A DNA stretch of 64,000 bases from Diorhabda sublineata (GCF_026230105.1 NC_079481.1:31410489-31474488), one strand, 5' to 3'; numbered from the stretch's first letter, positions 1 to 13,023 are shown. Numbers and translations: made by a program. Notes: generated from the letters alone by a model not told the origin.

Positions 1-819
1 TAAAACGTGTCGAGTCATTATGTTTTATCGTGAACTGAAAAAGTAAAATATACGAGGAAACTTTTTATACCGTAAAATCCCGAAAAACAATCGAAATATT
101 TGCGTGATGGCGCCACCTTTCAACGAAAAAAGGTTTCAACACTCAACCAGCGAAATTTGACTACAAAAAATTGTACGGGGCGATAAAAAGGGGCGGTTAT
201 ATTCGAGGGGGGGCTATTTTTGGGATTTTACGATAAATCACGATTCCTAGTTTCATTTTTCATATGGAAATTCTCTAAAAAACCGGATAATATGGGAAAA
301 GTTGTTTAAAATCAACAACACGTTTCGAACACAGTTGGGACGTATTCGATCATCCTCAATACAATCCTGAACTCGTTCCTAGTCACTTAGAATCTTTCTA
401 CATGGTTGGAAAATATCAAAGAAGTGTTTTAATTAAATATAACGTACAAATTCTGAGTATTTTTTTACATTTGGATACAGTTCGACTATAATGACCTTCC
501 CTTATCCGATTATTTTATGAAATAATGTTGGACCGCTGTGTCCCTATTATCCTGTTGCCTTTGAAACCTTAAGGTCGTCACTGCAGGATACTTTTCTCGG
601 TTGATATGGAGAAATTTCTAAATTACTTGCATTTCAAGGTTGTAAAAACATTTCTTTTCAATTACGGATAAATTACGCGGAAATTTCTTTTCGAATAACA
701 ATGGGGAGTTGATTGTAACTGTTCCTGAAACCAGGATTATACCTTAAAAAGCAGGGAGATGTATGCAGTACCGTATTTAATAAACTAAAAATGGAAACTA
801 TAATTTAATGCATAAAGTT
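1..819. other. AT-rich stretch, no gene seen
   Basis: I see no open reading frame with a recognisable family, no tRNA and no clear tandem repeat here. The stretch ends where loose copies of the 72-bp satellite family begin. Confidence 0.5.
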
Positions 820-1212
820 ATCGATTCTGTTCAAAAATGGCTGTTTTAATTGTAATTTGAATTAAAATTACTTATTCAATTTTAAATTGGACCAAAAATG
901 GCTTTTACAAATTTGGTTTGGACTAAAAATGGATGTTTTGAGCATAATTTTGTGTTTTCAAAATTTAGATTGTACAAAAATTCTTTTTTTAACTATTAAA
1001 TGAAAAAAATGGCTTCACTGTCTTTGTTTATGTCGAAAAGTAGTTTTTTCTTATTCCAATTGGGCAGAAATTGCTTTTCAAGATTTGATTTGGACAAAAA
1101 TTACATTCCCAAACATAATTTCGCAAAAATAATGGCTTTTCTATATCAATTTTTCACAAATTTTGCATAAAAATTGATTTTTCAAACTCAAATTGGACAA
1201 AAAATGGCCTTT
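820..1212. repeat. Diverged left edge of 72-bp satellite
   Basis: Loose, unequal copies of the motif 'ttggacaaaaatggctttt' recur every 30-70 bases, in the same orientation as the array that follows. The copies resemble the array unit but are not phased. This is the usual picture of a satellite edge, where unequal crossing-over no longer homogenises the units. Confidence 0.7.
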
Positions 1213-3212
1213 TTATATTAATTTTTCACAAAGGTTGCATAAAAATTGATTTTTCAAATTCAATTTGGACAAAAACTGGCCTTTCCATATCAATTTTTGA
1301 CAAAGATCGCACAAAAATTGATTTTCCAAATTCAATTTGGACAAAAACTGGCCTTTCCATATCAATTTTTGACAAAGATCGCACAAAAATTGATTTTCCA
1401 AATTCAATTTGGACAAAAACTGGCCTTTCCATATCAATTTTTGACAAAGATCGCACAAAAATTGATTTTCCAAATTCAATTTGGACAAAAACTGGCCTTT
1501 CCGTATCAATTTTTAACAAAGATCGCACAAAAATTGTTTTTTCAAATTCAATTTGGACAAAAACTGGCCTTTCCATATCAATTTTTGACAAAGATCGCAC
1601 AAAAATTGATTTTCCAAATTCAATTTGGACAAAAACTGGCCTTTCCATATCAATTTTTGACAAAGATCGCACAAAAATTGATTTTCCAAATTCAATTTGG
1701 ACAAAAACTGGCCTTTCCGTATCAATTTTTAACAAAGATCGCACAAAAATTGTTTTTTCAAATTCAAATTGGACAAAAACTGGCCTTTCCATATCAATTT
1801 TTGACAAAGATCGCACAAAAATTGATTTTCCAAATTCAATTTGGACAAAAACTGGCCTTTCCATATCAATTTTTGACAAAGATCGCACAAAAATTGATTT
1901 TCCAAATTCAATTTGGACAAAAACTGGCCTTTCCGTATCAATTTTTAACAAAGATCGCACAAAAATTGTTTTTTCAAATTCAATTTGGACAAAAACTGGC
2001 CTTTCCGTATCAATTTTTAACAAAGATCGCACAAAAATTGATTTTCCAAATTCAATTTGGACAAAAACTGGCCTTTCCGTATCAATTTTTAACAAAGATC
2101 GCACAAAAATTGTTTTTTCAAATTCAATTTGGACAAAAACTGGCCTTTCCATATCAATTTTTGACAAAGATCGCACAAAAATTGATTTTCCAAATTCAAT
2201 TTGGACAAAAACTGGCCTTTCCATATCAATTTTTGACAAAGATCGCACAAAAATTGTTTTTTCAAATTCAATTTGGACAAAAACTGGCCTTTCCATATCA
2301 ATTTTTGACAAAGATCGCACAAAAATTGATTTTCCAAATTCAATTTGGACAAAAACTGGCCTTTCCATATCAATTTTTGACAAAGATCGCACAAAAATTG
2401 ATTTTCCAAATTCAATTTGGACAAAAACTGGCCTTTCCGTATCAATTTTTAACAAAGATCGCACAAAAATTGTTTTTTCAAATTCAATTTGGACAAAAAC
2501 TGGCCTTTCCATATCAATTTTTGACAAAGATCGCACAAAAATTGATTTTCCAAATTCAATTTGGACAAAAACTGGCCTTTCCATATCAATTTTTGACAAA
2601 GATCGCACAAAAATTGATTTTCCAAATTCAATTTGGACAAAAACTGGCCTTTCCGTATCAATTTTTAACAAAGATCGCACAAAAATTGTTTTTTCAAATT
2701 CAATTTGGACAAAAACTGGCCTTTCCATATCAATTTTTGACAAAGATCGCACAAAAATTGATTTTCCAAATTCAATTTGGACAAAAACTGGCCTTTCCAT
2801 ATCAATTTTTGACAAAGATCGCACAAAAATTGTTTTTTCAAATTCAATTTGGACAAAAACTGGCCTTTCCATATCAATTTTTGACAAAGATCGCACAAAA
2901 ATTGATTTTCCAAATTCAATTTGGACAAAAACTGGCCTTTCCGTATCAATTTTTAACAAAGATCGCACAAAAATTGTTTTTTCAAATTCAATTTGGACAA
3001 AAACTGGCCTTTCCATATCAATTTTTGACAAAGATCGCACAAAAATTGATTTTCCAAATTCAATTTGGACAAAAACTGGCCTTTCCATATCAATTTTTGA
3101 CAAAGATCGCACAAAAATTGATTTTCCAAATTCAATTTGGACAAAAACTGGCCTTTCCGTATCAATTTTTAACAAAGATCGCACAAAAATTGTTTTTTCA
3201 AATTCAATTTGG
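1213..3212. repeat. 72-bp satellite with 720-bp higher-order repeat
   Basis: About 27 head-to-tail copies of a 72-bp unit containing 'tttggacaaaaactggcc' and 'gacaaagatcgcacaaaaa'. Two unit types differ at one site, 'attgattttcc' (I) or 'attgttttttc' (F). The F type occurs near 1535, 1751, 1967, 2111, 2255, 2471, 2687, 2831, 2975 and 3191. The intervals are 216, 216, 144, 144 and then the same again, so ten units (720 bp) form a higher-order repeat. Because 72 is divisible by three and the unit has few stops, frames of about 650-700 codons stay open on both strands. They are pure repeat and I do not call them genes. Confidence 0.95.
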
Positions 3213-3660
3213 ACAAAAAATGGCCTTTCTACATAATTTTTTTCACAATCGATGGCTTCTACTGCTCAATTTTATTAAAAATAGTTTTTCTAAATCAAAT
3301 TCGAACAAAAATCAATTTTTCAAAGTTGATATGGACAAAAAATGACCTCTCCAAATTTAGTTTTGACACAAAATGGCTTCTCCGCCTAAATTTTATCAAA
3401 AAAACGTTTATTTAAACTCAATTCGTACAAAAATTAATTTTCCAAATTTAATTTGGACAAAAAATGACCTTTCCATATTAATAATAATTTCTACAATTCA
3501 ATTCTATCAAAAATAGTTTTTCTCAATGAAATTTGGACAACAATCGATTACTAATGACCTTCCCAAATTTAATTCTGACAAAAATGGCTTTTTCACCGCC
3601 ATCTCATCAAAAAACGTTTATTCTAATTCGTATTTCTCAAATCAAATTAGAACTAAAACC
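3213..3660. repeat. Diverged right edge of 72-bp satellite
   Basis: Degenerate, unphased copies of the same motif ('ggacaaaaaatgacctttcc', 'gacacaaaatggcttctcc') continue beyond the regular array, as on its left side. Unit lengths vary and similarity fades by about 3660. Confidence 0.75.
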
Positions 3661-4844
3661 CACTGTAATATCAGCCATATTACAAAACCAACTTAACCAA
3701 TATTCACAAAACTGTACGGTAAAAAAGAAGAAGAAAATGAGGACGTAAGTACACACACGAGATAAAAGACATTCGCTAATAAATAAGAAGAAGTAAACGT
3801 TTTTCGAAATGGCAATAAGATAATCTAATATTACGTAAAGTATCACAAACAAGCGCATTTTAATCGATCGTGTTGTAAGCTATTTTAGAAATTCCTATTC
3901 CGCATGAAATAACACTTTTTCGACGAACCACAGTCTAGTCGGCTGATTACTCCAATATTTACAATTCGAAAAAGATTTTGGCATATTATTTTCGGTCAAC
4001 TGCATAAATAAAATCTGGGATTTATTTATAAAACACACAGATATTTTGACGATAAACCTGGCAGACGATCGTTTTGCTACAATAGAATCCGATACAAAAT
4101 TTCTATATTTTTAAATATACAGGGTTGACATAAAGTTACTCACACATTAAAACGCCATCGATAGTTTTTTAAATAGGACGCCGCAATTCGCATAGTTTTC
4201 GTTCTGCAAGTTGTAAAAGTTGACGTAAATACGATTTTTTGAATGTTTTGAGGTTACCTAGGTGGCCACTTCATTGATCCACGTCTCTCGAACTACCTTC
4301 GTTCAAATATTGAGACGGCCATTTTGTGATTCGCCATCTTGTTGTAATCAACGATTCGTTACTATTTTCTAATGACTGTAAAATCAATTTTTGGCAGTAG
4401 AAAGATTTCCACAGGGTTGTATCGAAGAAATTGTGGTTTACGGAACAAATTATTGGTTTTGTGAAGGATTTAATCGAAAATTATTGTTTGTTTCTTGTAA
4501 AAATATGTGTATCACAGTTTTTGGTACCTTGACCCTTCCAATTTAATCCGCATTGAACTTGAATACTAGGTAGAGTCGGTTTACTATAGACGGTGGCAAA
4601 AATTACGAAAGAAAATATCCCGCGGCGCTTTTCAAGGGAAAAACTCGGAGAAAAGGATAATTGGGTTTCGTTAAATGTATATATAACGATCTAAATAACC
4701 CTGATTACAAGTAATCACGGTAGCTATTGAATAAATATTTATTAAAAAAATATATTTTTTACGTAGTAACGAAAATTTTGTTACGAGCTTCATAACAATA
4801 ATTCACTGACCGTTTCTATAAATTTAATTCTTATTTATCGAAAG
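3661..4844. other. Intergenic stretch, no gene seen
   Basis: No convincing coding region. At about 4118 'tatacagggttgacataaag' resembles the terminal 'tacagggtg' motif of many insect DNA transposons, and the following 200 bases are less AT-rich than the surroundings. No internal coding remnant could be read. Confidence 0.4.
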
Positions 4845-7811
4845 ATTCGGTTATTAGAATTAAAATTGATCATTATCAAAACCAAAAATGAACCAAAAGT
4901 CAAAAAAAGCAGAGAAATAATTCGTTTTTGAACGAAAAACTATAAAAAAAAAAACTTAAATCGATAAAATTTGACAATCAATAATAAAACTTAACCTTAA
5001 AATATTTTCGACTCGTTCTTGAATCAATTTGTTCGGTTATTAGAATTAAAATTGATCATTATCAAAACCAAAAATGAACCAAAAGTCAAAAAAAGCAGAG
5101 AAATAATTCGTTTTTGAACGAAAAACTATAAAAAAAAAACTTAAATCGATAAAATTTGACAACCAATAATAAAACTTAACCTTAAAATATTTTCGACTCG
5201 TTCTTGAATCAATTTGTTCGGTTATTAGAATCAAAATTGATCATTATCAAAACCAAAAATGAACCAAAAGTCAAAAAAAGCAGAGAAATAATTCGTTTTT
5301 GAACGAAAAACTATGAAAATAAAACTTAAATCGATAAAATTTGACAACCAATAATAAAACTTAACCTTAAAATATTTTCGACTCGTTCTTGAATCAATTT
5401 GTCCGGTTATTAGAATTAAAATTGATCATTATCAAAACCAAAAATGAACCAAAAGTCAAAAAAAGCAGAGAAATAATTCGTTTTTGAACGAAAAACTATG
5501 AAAATAAAACTTAAATCGATAAAATTTGACAACCAATAATAAAACTTAACCTTAAAATATTTTCGACTCGTTCTTGAATCAATTTGTTCGGTTATTAGAA
5601 TCAAAATTGATCATTATCAAAACCAAAAATGAACCAAAAGTCAAAAAAAGCAGAGAAATAATTCGTTTTTGAACGAAAAACTATAAAAAAAAAACTTAAA
5701 TCGATAAAATTTGACAACCAATAATAAAACTTAACCTTAAAATATTTTCGACTCGTTCTTGAATCAATTTGTTCGGTTATTAGAATTAAAATTGATCATT
5801 ATCAAAACCAAAAATGAACCAAAAGTCAAAAAAAGCAGAGAAATAATTCGTTTTTGAACGAAAAACTATGAAAATAAAACTTAAATCGATAAAATTTGAC
5901 AACCAATAATAAAACTTAACCTTAAAATATTTTCGACTCGTTCTTGAATCAATTTGTTCGGTTATTAGAATTAAAATTGATCATTATCAAAACCAAAAAT
6001 GAACCAAAAGTCAAAAAAAGCAGAGAAATAATTCGTTTTTGAACGAAAAACTATGAAAATAAAACTTAAATCGATAAAATTTGACAACCAATAATAAAAC
6101 TTAACCTTAAAATATTTTCGACTCGTTCTTGAATCAATTTGTTCGGTTATTAGAATTAAAATTGATCATTATCAAAACCAAAAATGAACCAAAAGTCAAA
6201 AAAAGCAGAGAAATAATTCGTTTTTGAACGAAAAACTATGAAAATAAAACTTAAATCGATAAAATTTGACAACCAATAATAAAACTTAACCTTAAAATAT
6301 TTTCGACTCGTTCTTGAATCAATTTGTTCGGTTATTAGAATTAAAATTGATCATTATCAAAACCAAAAATGAACCAAAAGTCAAAAAAAGCAGAGAAATA
6401 ATTCGTTTTTGAACGAAAAACTATGAAAATAAAACTTAAATCGATAAAATTTGACAACCAATAATAAAACTTAACCTTAAAATATTTTCGACTCGTTCTT
6501 GAATCAATTTGTTCGGTTATTAGAATTAAAATTGATCATTATCAAAACCAAAAATGAACCAAAAGTCAAAAAAAGCAGAGAAATAATTCGTTTTTGAACG
6601 AAAAACTATGAAAATAAAACTTAAATCGATAAAATTTGACAACCAATAATAAAACTTAACCTTAAAATATTTTCGACTCGTTCTTGAATCAATTTGTTCG
6701 GTTATTAGAATTAAAATTGATCATTATCAAAACCAAAAATGAACCAAAAGTCAAAAAAAGCAGAGAAATAATTCGTTTTTGAACGAAAAACTATGAAAAT
6801 AAAACTTAAATCGATAAAATTTGACAACCAATAATAAAACTTAACCTTAAAATATTTTCGACTCGTTCTTGAATCACTTTGTTCGGTTATTAGAATTAAA
6901 ATTGATCATTATCAAAACCAAAAATGAACCAAAAGTCAAAAAAAGCAGAGAAATAATTCGTTTTTGAACGAAAAACTATGAAAATAAAACTTAAATCGAT
7001 AAAATTTGACAACCAATAATAAAACTTAACCTTAAAATATTTTCGACTCGTTCTTGAATCAATTTGTTCGGTTATTAGAATTAAAATTGATCATTATCAA
7101 AACCAAAAATGAACCAAAAGTCAAAAAAAGCAGAGAAATAATTCGTTTTTGAACGAAAAACTATGAAAATAAAACTTAAATCGATAAAATTTGACAACCA
7201 ATAATAAAACTTAACCTTAAAATATTTTCGACTCGTTCTTGAATCAATTTGTTCGGTTATTAGAATTAAAATTGATCATTATCAAAACCAAAAATGAACC
7301 AAAAGTCAAAAAAAGCAGAGAAATAATTCGTTTTTGAACGAAAAACTATGAAAATAAAACTTAAATCGATAAAATTTGACAACCAATAATAAAACTTAAC
7401 CTTAAAATATTTTCGACTCGTTCTTGAATCACTTTGTTCGGTTATTAGAATTAAAATTGATCATTATCAAAACCAAAAATGAACCAAAAGTCAAAAAAAG
7501 CAGAGAAATAATTCGTTTTTGAACGAAAAACTATGAAAATAAAACTTAAATCGATAAAATTTGACAACCAATAATAAAACTTAACCTTAAAATATTTTCG
7601 ACTCGTTCTTGAATCAATTTGTTCGGTTATTAGAATTAAAATTGATCATTATCAAAACCAAAAATGAACCAAAAGTCAAAAAAAGCAGAGAAATAATTCG
7701 TTTTTGAACGAAAAACTATGAAAATAAAACTTAAATCGATAAAATTTGACAACCAATAATAAAACTTAACCTTAAAATATTTTCGACTCGTTCTTGAATC
7801 AATTTGTTCGG
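4845..7811. repeat. 185-bp satellite, 16 copies
   Basis: Head-to-tail units of 185 bp run from 'ttcggttattagaatt' to 'cgttcttgaatcaatttg', about 16 copies, and stop abruptly at 7811. Inner copies are almost identical. The first five to six copies vary between 'ctataaaaaaaaa' and 'ctatgaaaataaaa', and between 'agaattaaaa' and 'agaatcaaaa'. A rare 'aatcacttt' variant occurs at 6873 and 7428, exactly three units apart, which suggests a recent block duplication of three units. Short frames of about 62 codons inside the units are not genes. Confidence 0.95.
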
Positions 7812-9050
7812 GTTAAATGTCTTCAGAACACGAATATCGGTTGTACGTTTCGAGACGGAAGCTATTGGCATAAATTTTCGAGCCATCGACTTTATATTTA
7901 CATCCATAAGATCGATTTGAGGAAAACTCAAAACGTTATTTTATTCAAACTCTAATAAATAAAAAAAAAACCATATGTCATTAATTTTGTTTTACCCTGT
8001 AGTATCAATAAACTATTTGATAAACAATAAATCGGTTTTAATTGGCCCAGTTTCGGCAAAACAAAGAGACGATAGTCGTTAAATTGAAATTATTCTGGGA
8101 AGCCGCCGCAACATCGTTAGGGAATCTTTCAAATTCCACTCGTATTGCCTCATCCGCACACAGGACCGTACTCTAAAATAATTAAAAATAATTTTACACG
8201 GAAGTAATTCGTAAAAAAAATTTATTTTCACGTAATTATTTAAATCATTCTCAAGAGAAAGATTTGGGCTAAAAAAGTACTTTATGCGCGAGTTACTAGT
8301 CCAAGTTTCTGCTCAATTCTGGGTCCGTATTCAGTTGAGAATGCTTGGAAATCGAGCTACAGATTTACGAACAACTTTTTGGTCTATATATAATGTATAA
8401 TATATAATTTTGAACACTCCTTGATGTTTCGTCCAAGAGAAATCTGAAAAATTTGGTTGAAATGTAAATTTCTTCCTCCAAATCCACCAATAACTGATTT
8501 GGTGATCGTAATTGCTATCAAAAATTCAAATTCAATCATCCAGTCTTCCATTACACCAAATGAGAAACTTGTACACCCAGAAACGTGTACGAAGTGTCAA
8601 TGTTAGAATCAGAGGTGTCCTGGAAGTGCGTTAATGAAGAGATACGGTCAAAGTGCTGCTAGAGCCCGAGAAGGTTTTAGTTGGTAAGATTTGCTGAAAT
8701 TACTGAAATTTATAAAAAAAAATCGAATACTGCAACAAAAATTTTATAAATTTATCGTTATTATGAAGATCGATATGTGAGTCGGTCCTGTCCTGTTTTA
8801 AAAATTCATTCACCTATTAACATCCCCGTCCGCGAAATCATACCACCGCGAATTCGGACAGATATTTTGACAAAAAAATATCAGACATCGATTTTGCCTC
8901 CCGATGGAAAAAAAGAATTTCTTAGAATTGAAATTTGCGACGGCCAATGTAGCCTCAATAAAAAATAAACGACGATGTTGAATATATGGGAAAATTTAGA
9001 AAAATGCGTGTATATTGGATCCTGAGAAAGTATTTTTCGAAATAGGTGCG
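7812..9050. other. Space between satellites, transposon debris
   Basis: No intact gene. 'accctgtagtatcaat' near 7994 looks like a transposon end. The stretch 8038-8172 reads as coding-like on both strands and could be the start of the mariner relic whose later parts lie at 9051-9149 and 12441-12506. A 62-codon open frame at 8777-8968 matches no family I know. Confidence 0.4.
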
Positions 9051-9149
9051 GCAACAAGTCAAAAACGATTTGTTAAATTGAACGAATTACGTTTCGAATC
9101 GTTTTTTCATCCACCTTATAGTCCAGATATGTATCACAGTGACTGCTAG
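9051..9149 (+). pseudogene. Mariner transposase fragment, catalytic region
   Basis: The frame starting at 9051 reads ATSQKRFVKLNELRFESF and then HPPYSPDMYHSD before a stop codon. The HPPYSPDL..SD block is a hallmark of mariner transposases, around the third catalytic acidic residue, and the preceding helix (T-S-Q-K..KLNEL) matches the same family. There is no intact frame on either side, so this is a dead copy. It is followed within about 20 bases by a satellite array, and a matching C-terminal piece lies on the far side of that array at 12441. Confidence 0.75.
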
Positions 9150-9164
9150 CTCAAATGAAAAGCA

Positions 9165-12100
9165 ATAGCTTATTTTGAATTTATTTGAGTTTGAATCATA
9201 AAATGCCAATTTTCAATCTAATTAACCATGGAAAACCAATTTTTATTCATAAAAACTATTTTTTGGCCGATTTTAATCAATGGAATGCCAATTTTCATTC
9301 AGAAAAATCATTTTTTGGTCAATCTAAATCATAAAATGCCAATTTTCAATCAAATTAACCACTGAAAACCAATTTTCGTTCATAAAAATTATTTTTTGGC
9401 CAATTTTAATCAATGGATTGCTAATTTTCATTCAGAAAAATAATTTTTTGGTCAATTTGAATCATAAAATGCCAATTTTCAACATAATTAAACGTGGAAA
9501 ACCAATTTTCATTCATAAAAACTATTTTTTGGCCAATTTTAATTAATGAAATGCCAATTTTAATTCAGATAAACCATTTTTTGGTCAATTTGAATCATAA
9601 AATACCAATTTTCAACTTAATTAATAATGAAAAACCAATTTTCGTTCATAAAAACTATTTTTTGGCAAATTTTAATCAATGGAATGCCAATTTTCATTCA
9701 GAAAAACCAATTTTTGGTCAATTTGAATCATAAAATGCCAATTTTCAACCTAATTAACGATGAAAAACCAATTTTCATTCATAAAAAACATTTCTGGGCA
9801 ATTTGAATTCATGGAATGCCAATTTTTATTCAGAAAAACCATTTTTTGACCAATTTTAATGCAGATAAACAATTTTTTGGTTAATATGAATCATAAAATG
9901 CCAATTTCCAACCTAATTAACTATGGAAAACCAATTTTAATCCATAAAAACCATTTTTTTGGCCAATTTGAATCATAAAATGACAATTTTCAACTTAATT
10001 AATAATGAAAAACCAATTTTCGTTCATAAAAACTATTTTTTGGCCAATTTTAATCAATGGAATGCCAATTTTCATTCAGAAAAACAATTTTTGGTCAATT
10101 TGGATTATAAAATGTCAATTTTCAACCTAATTAACCATGTAAAACCAATTTTCATGCATAAAAAACATTTCTGGGCAATTTGAATTCATGGAATGCCAAT
10201 TTTTAATCAGAAAAACCATTTTTTTCAATTTGTATAATAAAATGACAATTTTCAACCTAATTAATCATGAAAAACTAATTATCGTTCATAGAAAACATTT
10301 TTTGTCCAATTTGAATTAATGGAATGCCAATTTTTAATCAGAAAAACCAATTTTTGGTCAATTTGAATCATAAAATGCCAATTTTCAACCTAATTAACGA
10401 TGAAAAACCAATTTTCATTCATAAAAAACATTTCTGGGCAATTTGAATTCATGGAATGCCAATTTTTAATCAGGAAAACCATTTTTTGTCAATTTGTAAA
10501 ATAAAATGACAATTTTCAACCTAATTAACGATGAAAAACCAATTTTCGTTCATAGAAAACATTTTTTGTCCAATTTGAATTAATGGAATGCCAATTTTTA
10601 TTCAGAAAAACCATTTTTTGACCAATTTTAATGCAGATAAACAATTTTTTGGTTAATATGAATCATAAAATGCCAATTTCCAACCTAATTAACTATGGAA
10701 AACCAATTTTAATCCATAAAAACCATTTTTTTGGCCAATTTGAATCATAAAATGACAATTTTCAACTTAATTAATAATGAAAAACCAATTTTCGTTCATA
10801 AAAACTATTTTTTGGCCAATTTTAATCAATGGAATGCCAATTTTCATTCAGAAAAACAATTTTTGGTCAATTTGGATTATAAAATGTCAATTTTCAACCT
10901 AATTAACCATGTAAAACCAATTTTCATGCATAAAAAACATTTCTGGGCAATTTGAATTCATGGAATGCCAATTTTTAATCAGAAAAACCATTTTTTTCAA
11001 TTTGTATAATAAAATGACAATTTTCAACCTAATTAATCATGAAAAACTAATTATCGTTCATAGAAAACATTTTTTGTCCAATTTGAATTAATGGAATGCC
11101 AATTTTTAATCAGAAAAACCAATTTTTGGTCAATTTGAATCATAAAATGCCAATTTTCAACCTAATTAACGATGAAAAACCAATTTTCATTCATAAAAAA
11201 CATTTCTGGGCAATTTGAATTCATGGAATGCCAATTTTTAATCAGGAAAACCATTTTTTGTCAATTTGTAAAATAAAATGACAATTTTCAACCTAATTAA
11301 CGATGAAAAACCAATTTTCGTTCATAGAAAACATTTTTTGTCCAATTTGAATTAATGGAATGCCAATTTTTATTCAGAAAAACCATTTTTTGACCAATTT
11401 TAATGCAGATAAACAATTTTTTGGTTAATATGAATCATAAAATGCCAATTTCCAACCTAATTAACTATGGAAAACCAATTTTAATCCATAAAAACCATTT
11501 TTTTGGCCAATTTGAATCATAAAATGACAATTTTCAACTTAATTAATAATGAAAAACCAATTTTCGTTCATAAAAACTATTTTTTGGCCAATTTTAATCA
11601 ATGGAATGCCAATTTTCATTCAGAAAAACAATTTTTGGTCAATTTGGATTATAAAATGTCAATTTTCAACCTAATTAACCATGTAAAACCAATTATCGTT
11701 CATAGAAAACATTTTTTGTCCAATTTGAATTAATGGAATGCCAATTTTTAATCAGAAAAACCAATTTTTGGTCAATTTGAATCATAAAATGCCAATTTTC
11801 AACCTAATTAACGATGAAAAACCAATTTTCATTCATAAAAAACATTTCTGGCCAATTTGAATTAATGGAATGCCAATTTTCAACCTAATTAACCATAGAA
11901 ATTCAATTTTTGTTCATAAAAACCTTTTTTGCCCAATTTTAATTAATAGAATGCCAATTTTTATTCAGAAAAACCATTTTTTTGGTCAATTTCAATTCAG
12001 AAAAACCAATTTTTGGTCAATTTGAATCATAAAATGCCAATTTTCAACCTAATTAACCATAAAAAACCAATTTCCATTCATAAAAAACTTTTTTTGGCCA

Positions 12101-12425
12101 ATTTGGATTAATGGAATGCCAATTTTTATCCAGAAAAACCATTTTTTGTCAATTTGTATGATAAAATGACAATTTTCAACCTAATTAATCATGAAAAACC
12201 AATTTTCGTTCATAAAAAACATTTTTTGTCCAATTTGAATTAATGGAATGCCAATTTTTATTCAGAAAAAACCATTTTTTGGCCAATTTTAATGCAGATA
12301 AACCATTTTTTGGTCAATATGAATCACAAAATGCCAATTTTCAACCTAGTTAACCATAAAAAACCAATTTCCATTCATAAAAACCATTTTTTGGCCAATT
12401 TGAATTAATAGAATGCGATTATTTT
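9165..12425. repeat. gccaatttt satellite, 772-bp higher-order repeat
   Basis: A complex satellite made of alternating motifs: 'aaaatgccaattttcaacc', 'gaaaaaccaattttcgttc' and 'aaaaaccattttttggcc'. Units of roughly 120 bp are arranged in a higher-order repeat of 772 bp, seen as near-identical blocks starting at 9959, 10731 and 11503. The edges are more diverged. Short frames of about 75 codons repeat with the same spacing and are by-products of the repeat. Confidence 0.93.
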
Positions 12426-12440
12426 GAAGAAAAAAAAAAC

Positions 12441-12506
12441 AAATTCTTGTACAAGTACGACATCGAGAAGCTTTGGAAAGATCGCATTGCTCTTGAAGAA
12501 GATTAA
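12441..12506 (+). pseudogene. Mariner transposase C-terminal fragment
   Basis: The frame reads KFLYKYDIEKLWKDRIALEED and then TAA. It matches the mariner C-terminal pattern FF..GIEKL..RW.KCI.L.GDY, which normally ends the protein about 45 residues after the YSPD block. It is in the same orientation as the 9051-9149 piece. I infer that both belong to one copy, now separated by 3.3 kb of satellite. Confidence 0.55.
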
Positions 12507-13023
12507 AAACCCAAAAAATCACTTAAACTAAACCTCAACAAAGCGCTAGTAACAAATATTACGATCAAATAAAGATTTCGGGTTTCCCGGAAACGAAACC
12601 TGCAGCTCCAGATGATTTATAGATAAAATCCGTCATCGGTGATTGACCAGTGCAAGGTTTGAGCAAATTTTACAGCCAAGGGCTTATCGGTATCAGTTTC
12701 ATACTAAATCCTGCTTAACATTGAACAGGACAACGTCCACGTTGTTCGATATGACGATTCAATCAGATCTTCGGAATATATTTGAACTGTATCGGTTTAA
12801 TACAATTTTTATTATCCATTTCATCTTCTACAATAAGCAATGATTTTGCAGCAAAAGGAATAGATAAGAAACCACCATCATAATTTACATAATTTTGCAG
12901 TTTAAGTTTCTTGTACATCCTCAAGCGATGTTTCTACTGTATTGGTTGATTCTGTATTAAGGACTCTTTAAATTTTTATTTAATCTATGTTCAATATTTC
13001 GTGGTTCGTTATTTTATCATATC
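12507..13023. other. Intergenic stretch, no gene seen
   Basis: No coding region or RNA gene recognised. It may contain the end of the mariner relic, but I could not place a terminal repeat. Confidence 0.4.

Noticed and set aside
1213..3345. Frames of about 652 (minus) and 699 (plus) codons
   Set aside because: They consist only of a 24-residue repeat produced by the 72-bp satellite. There is no promoter, no homologue and no non-repeat domain.
1213..7811. CRISPR-like regular repeats
   Set aside because: Units are contiguous with no unique spacers, the sequence is eukaryotic and there are no cas genes. These are satellites.
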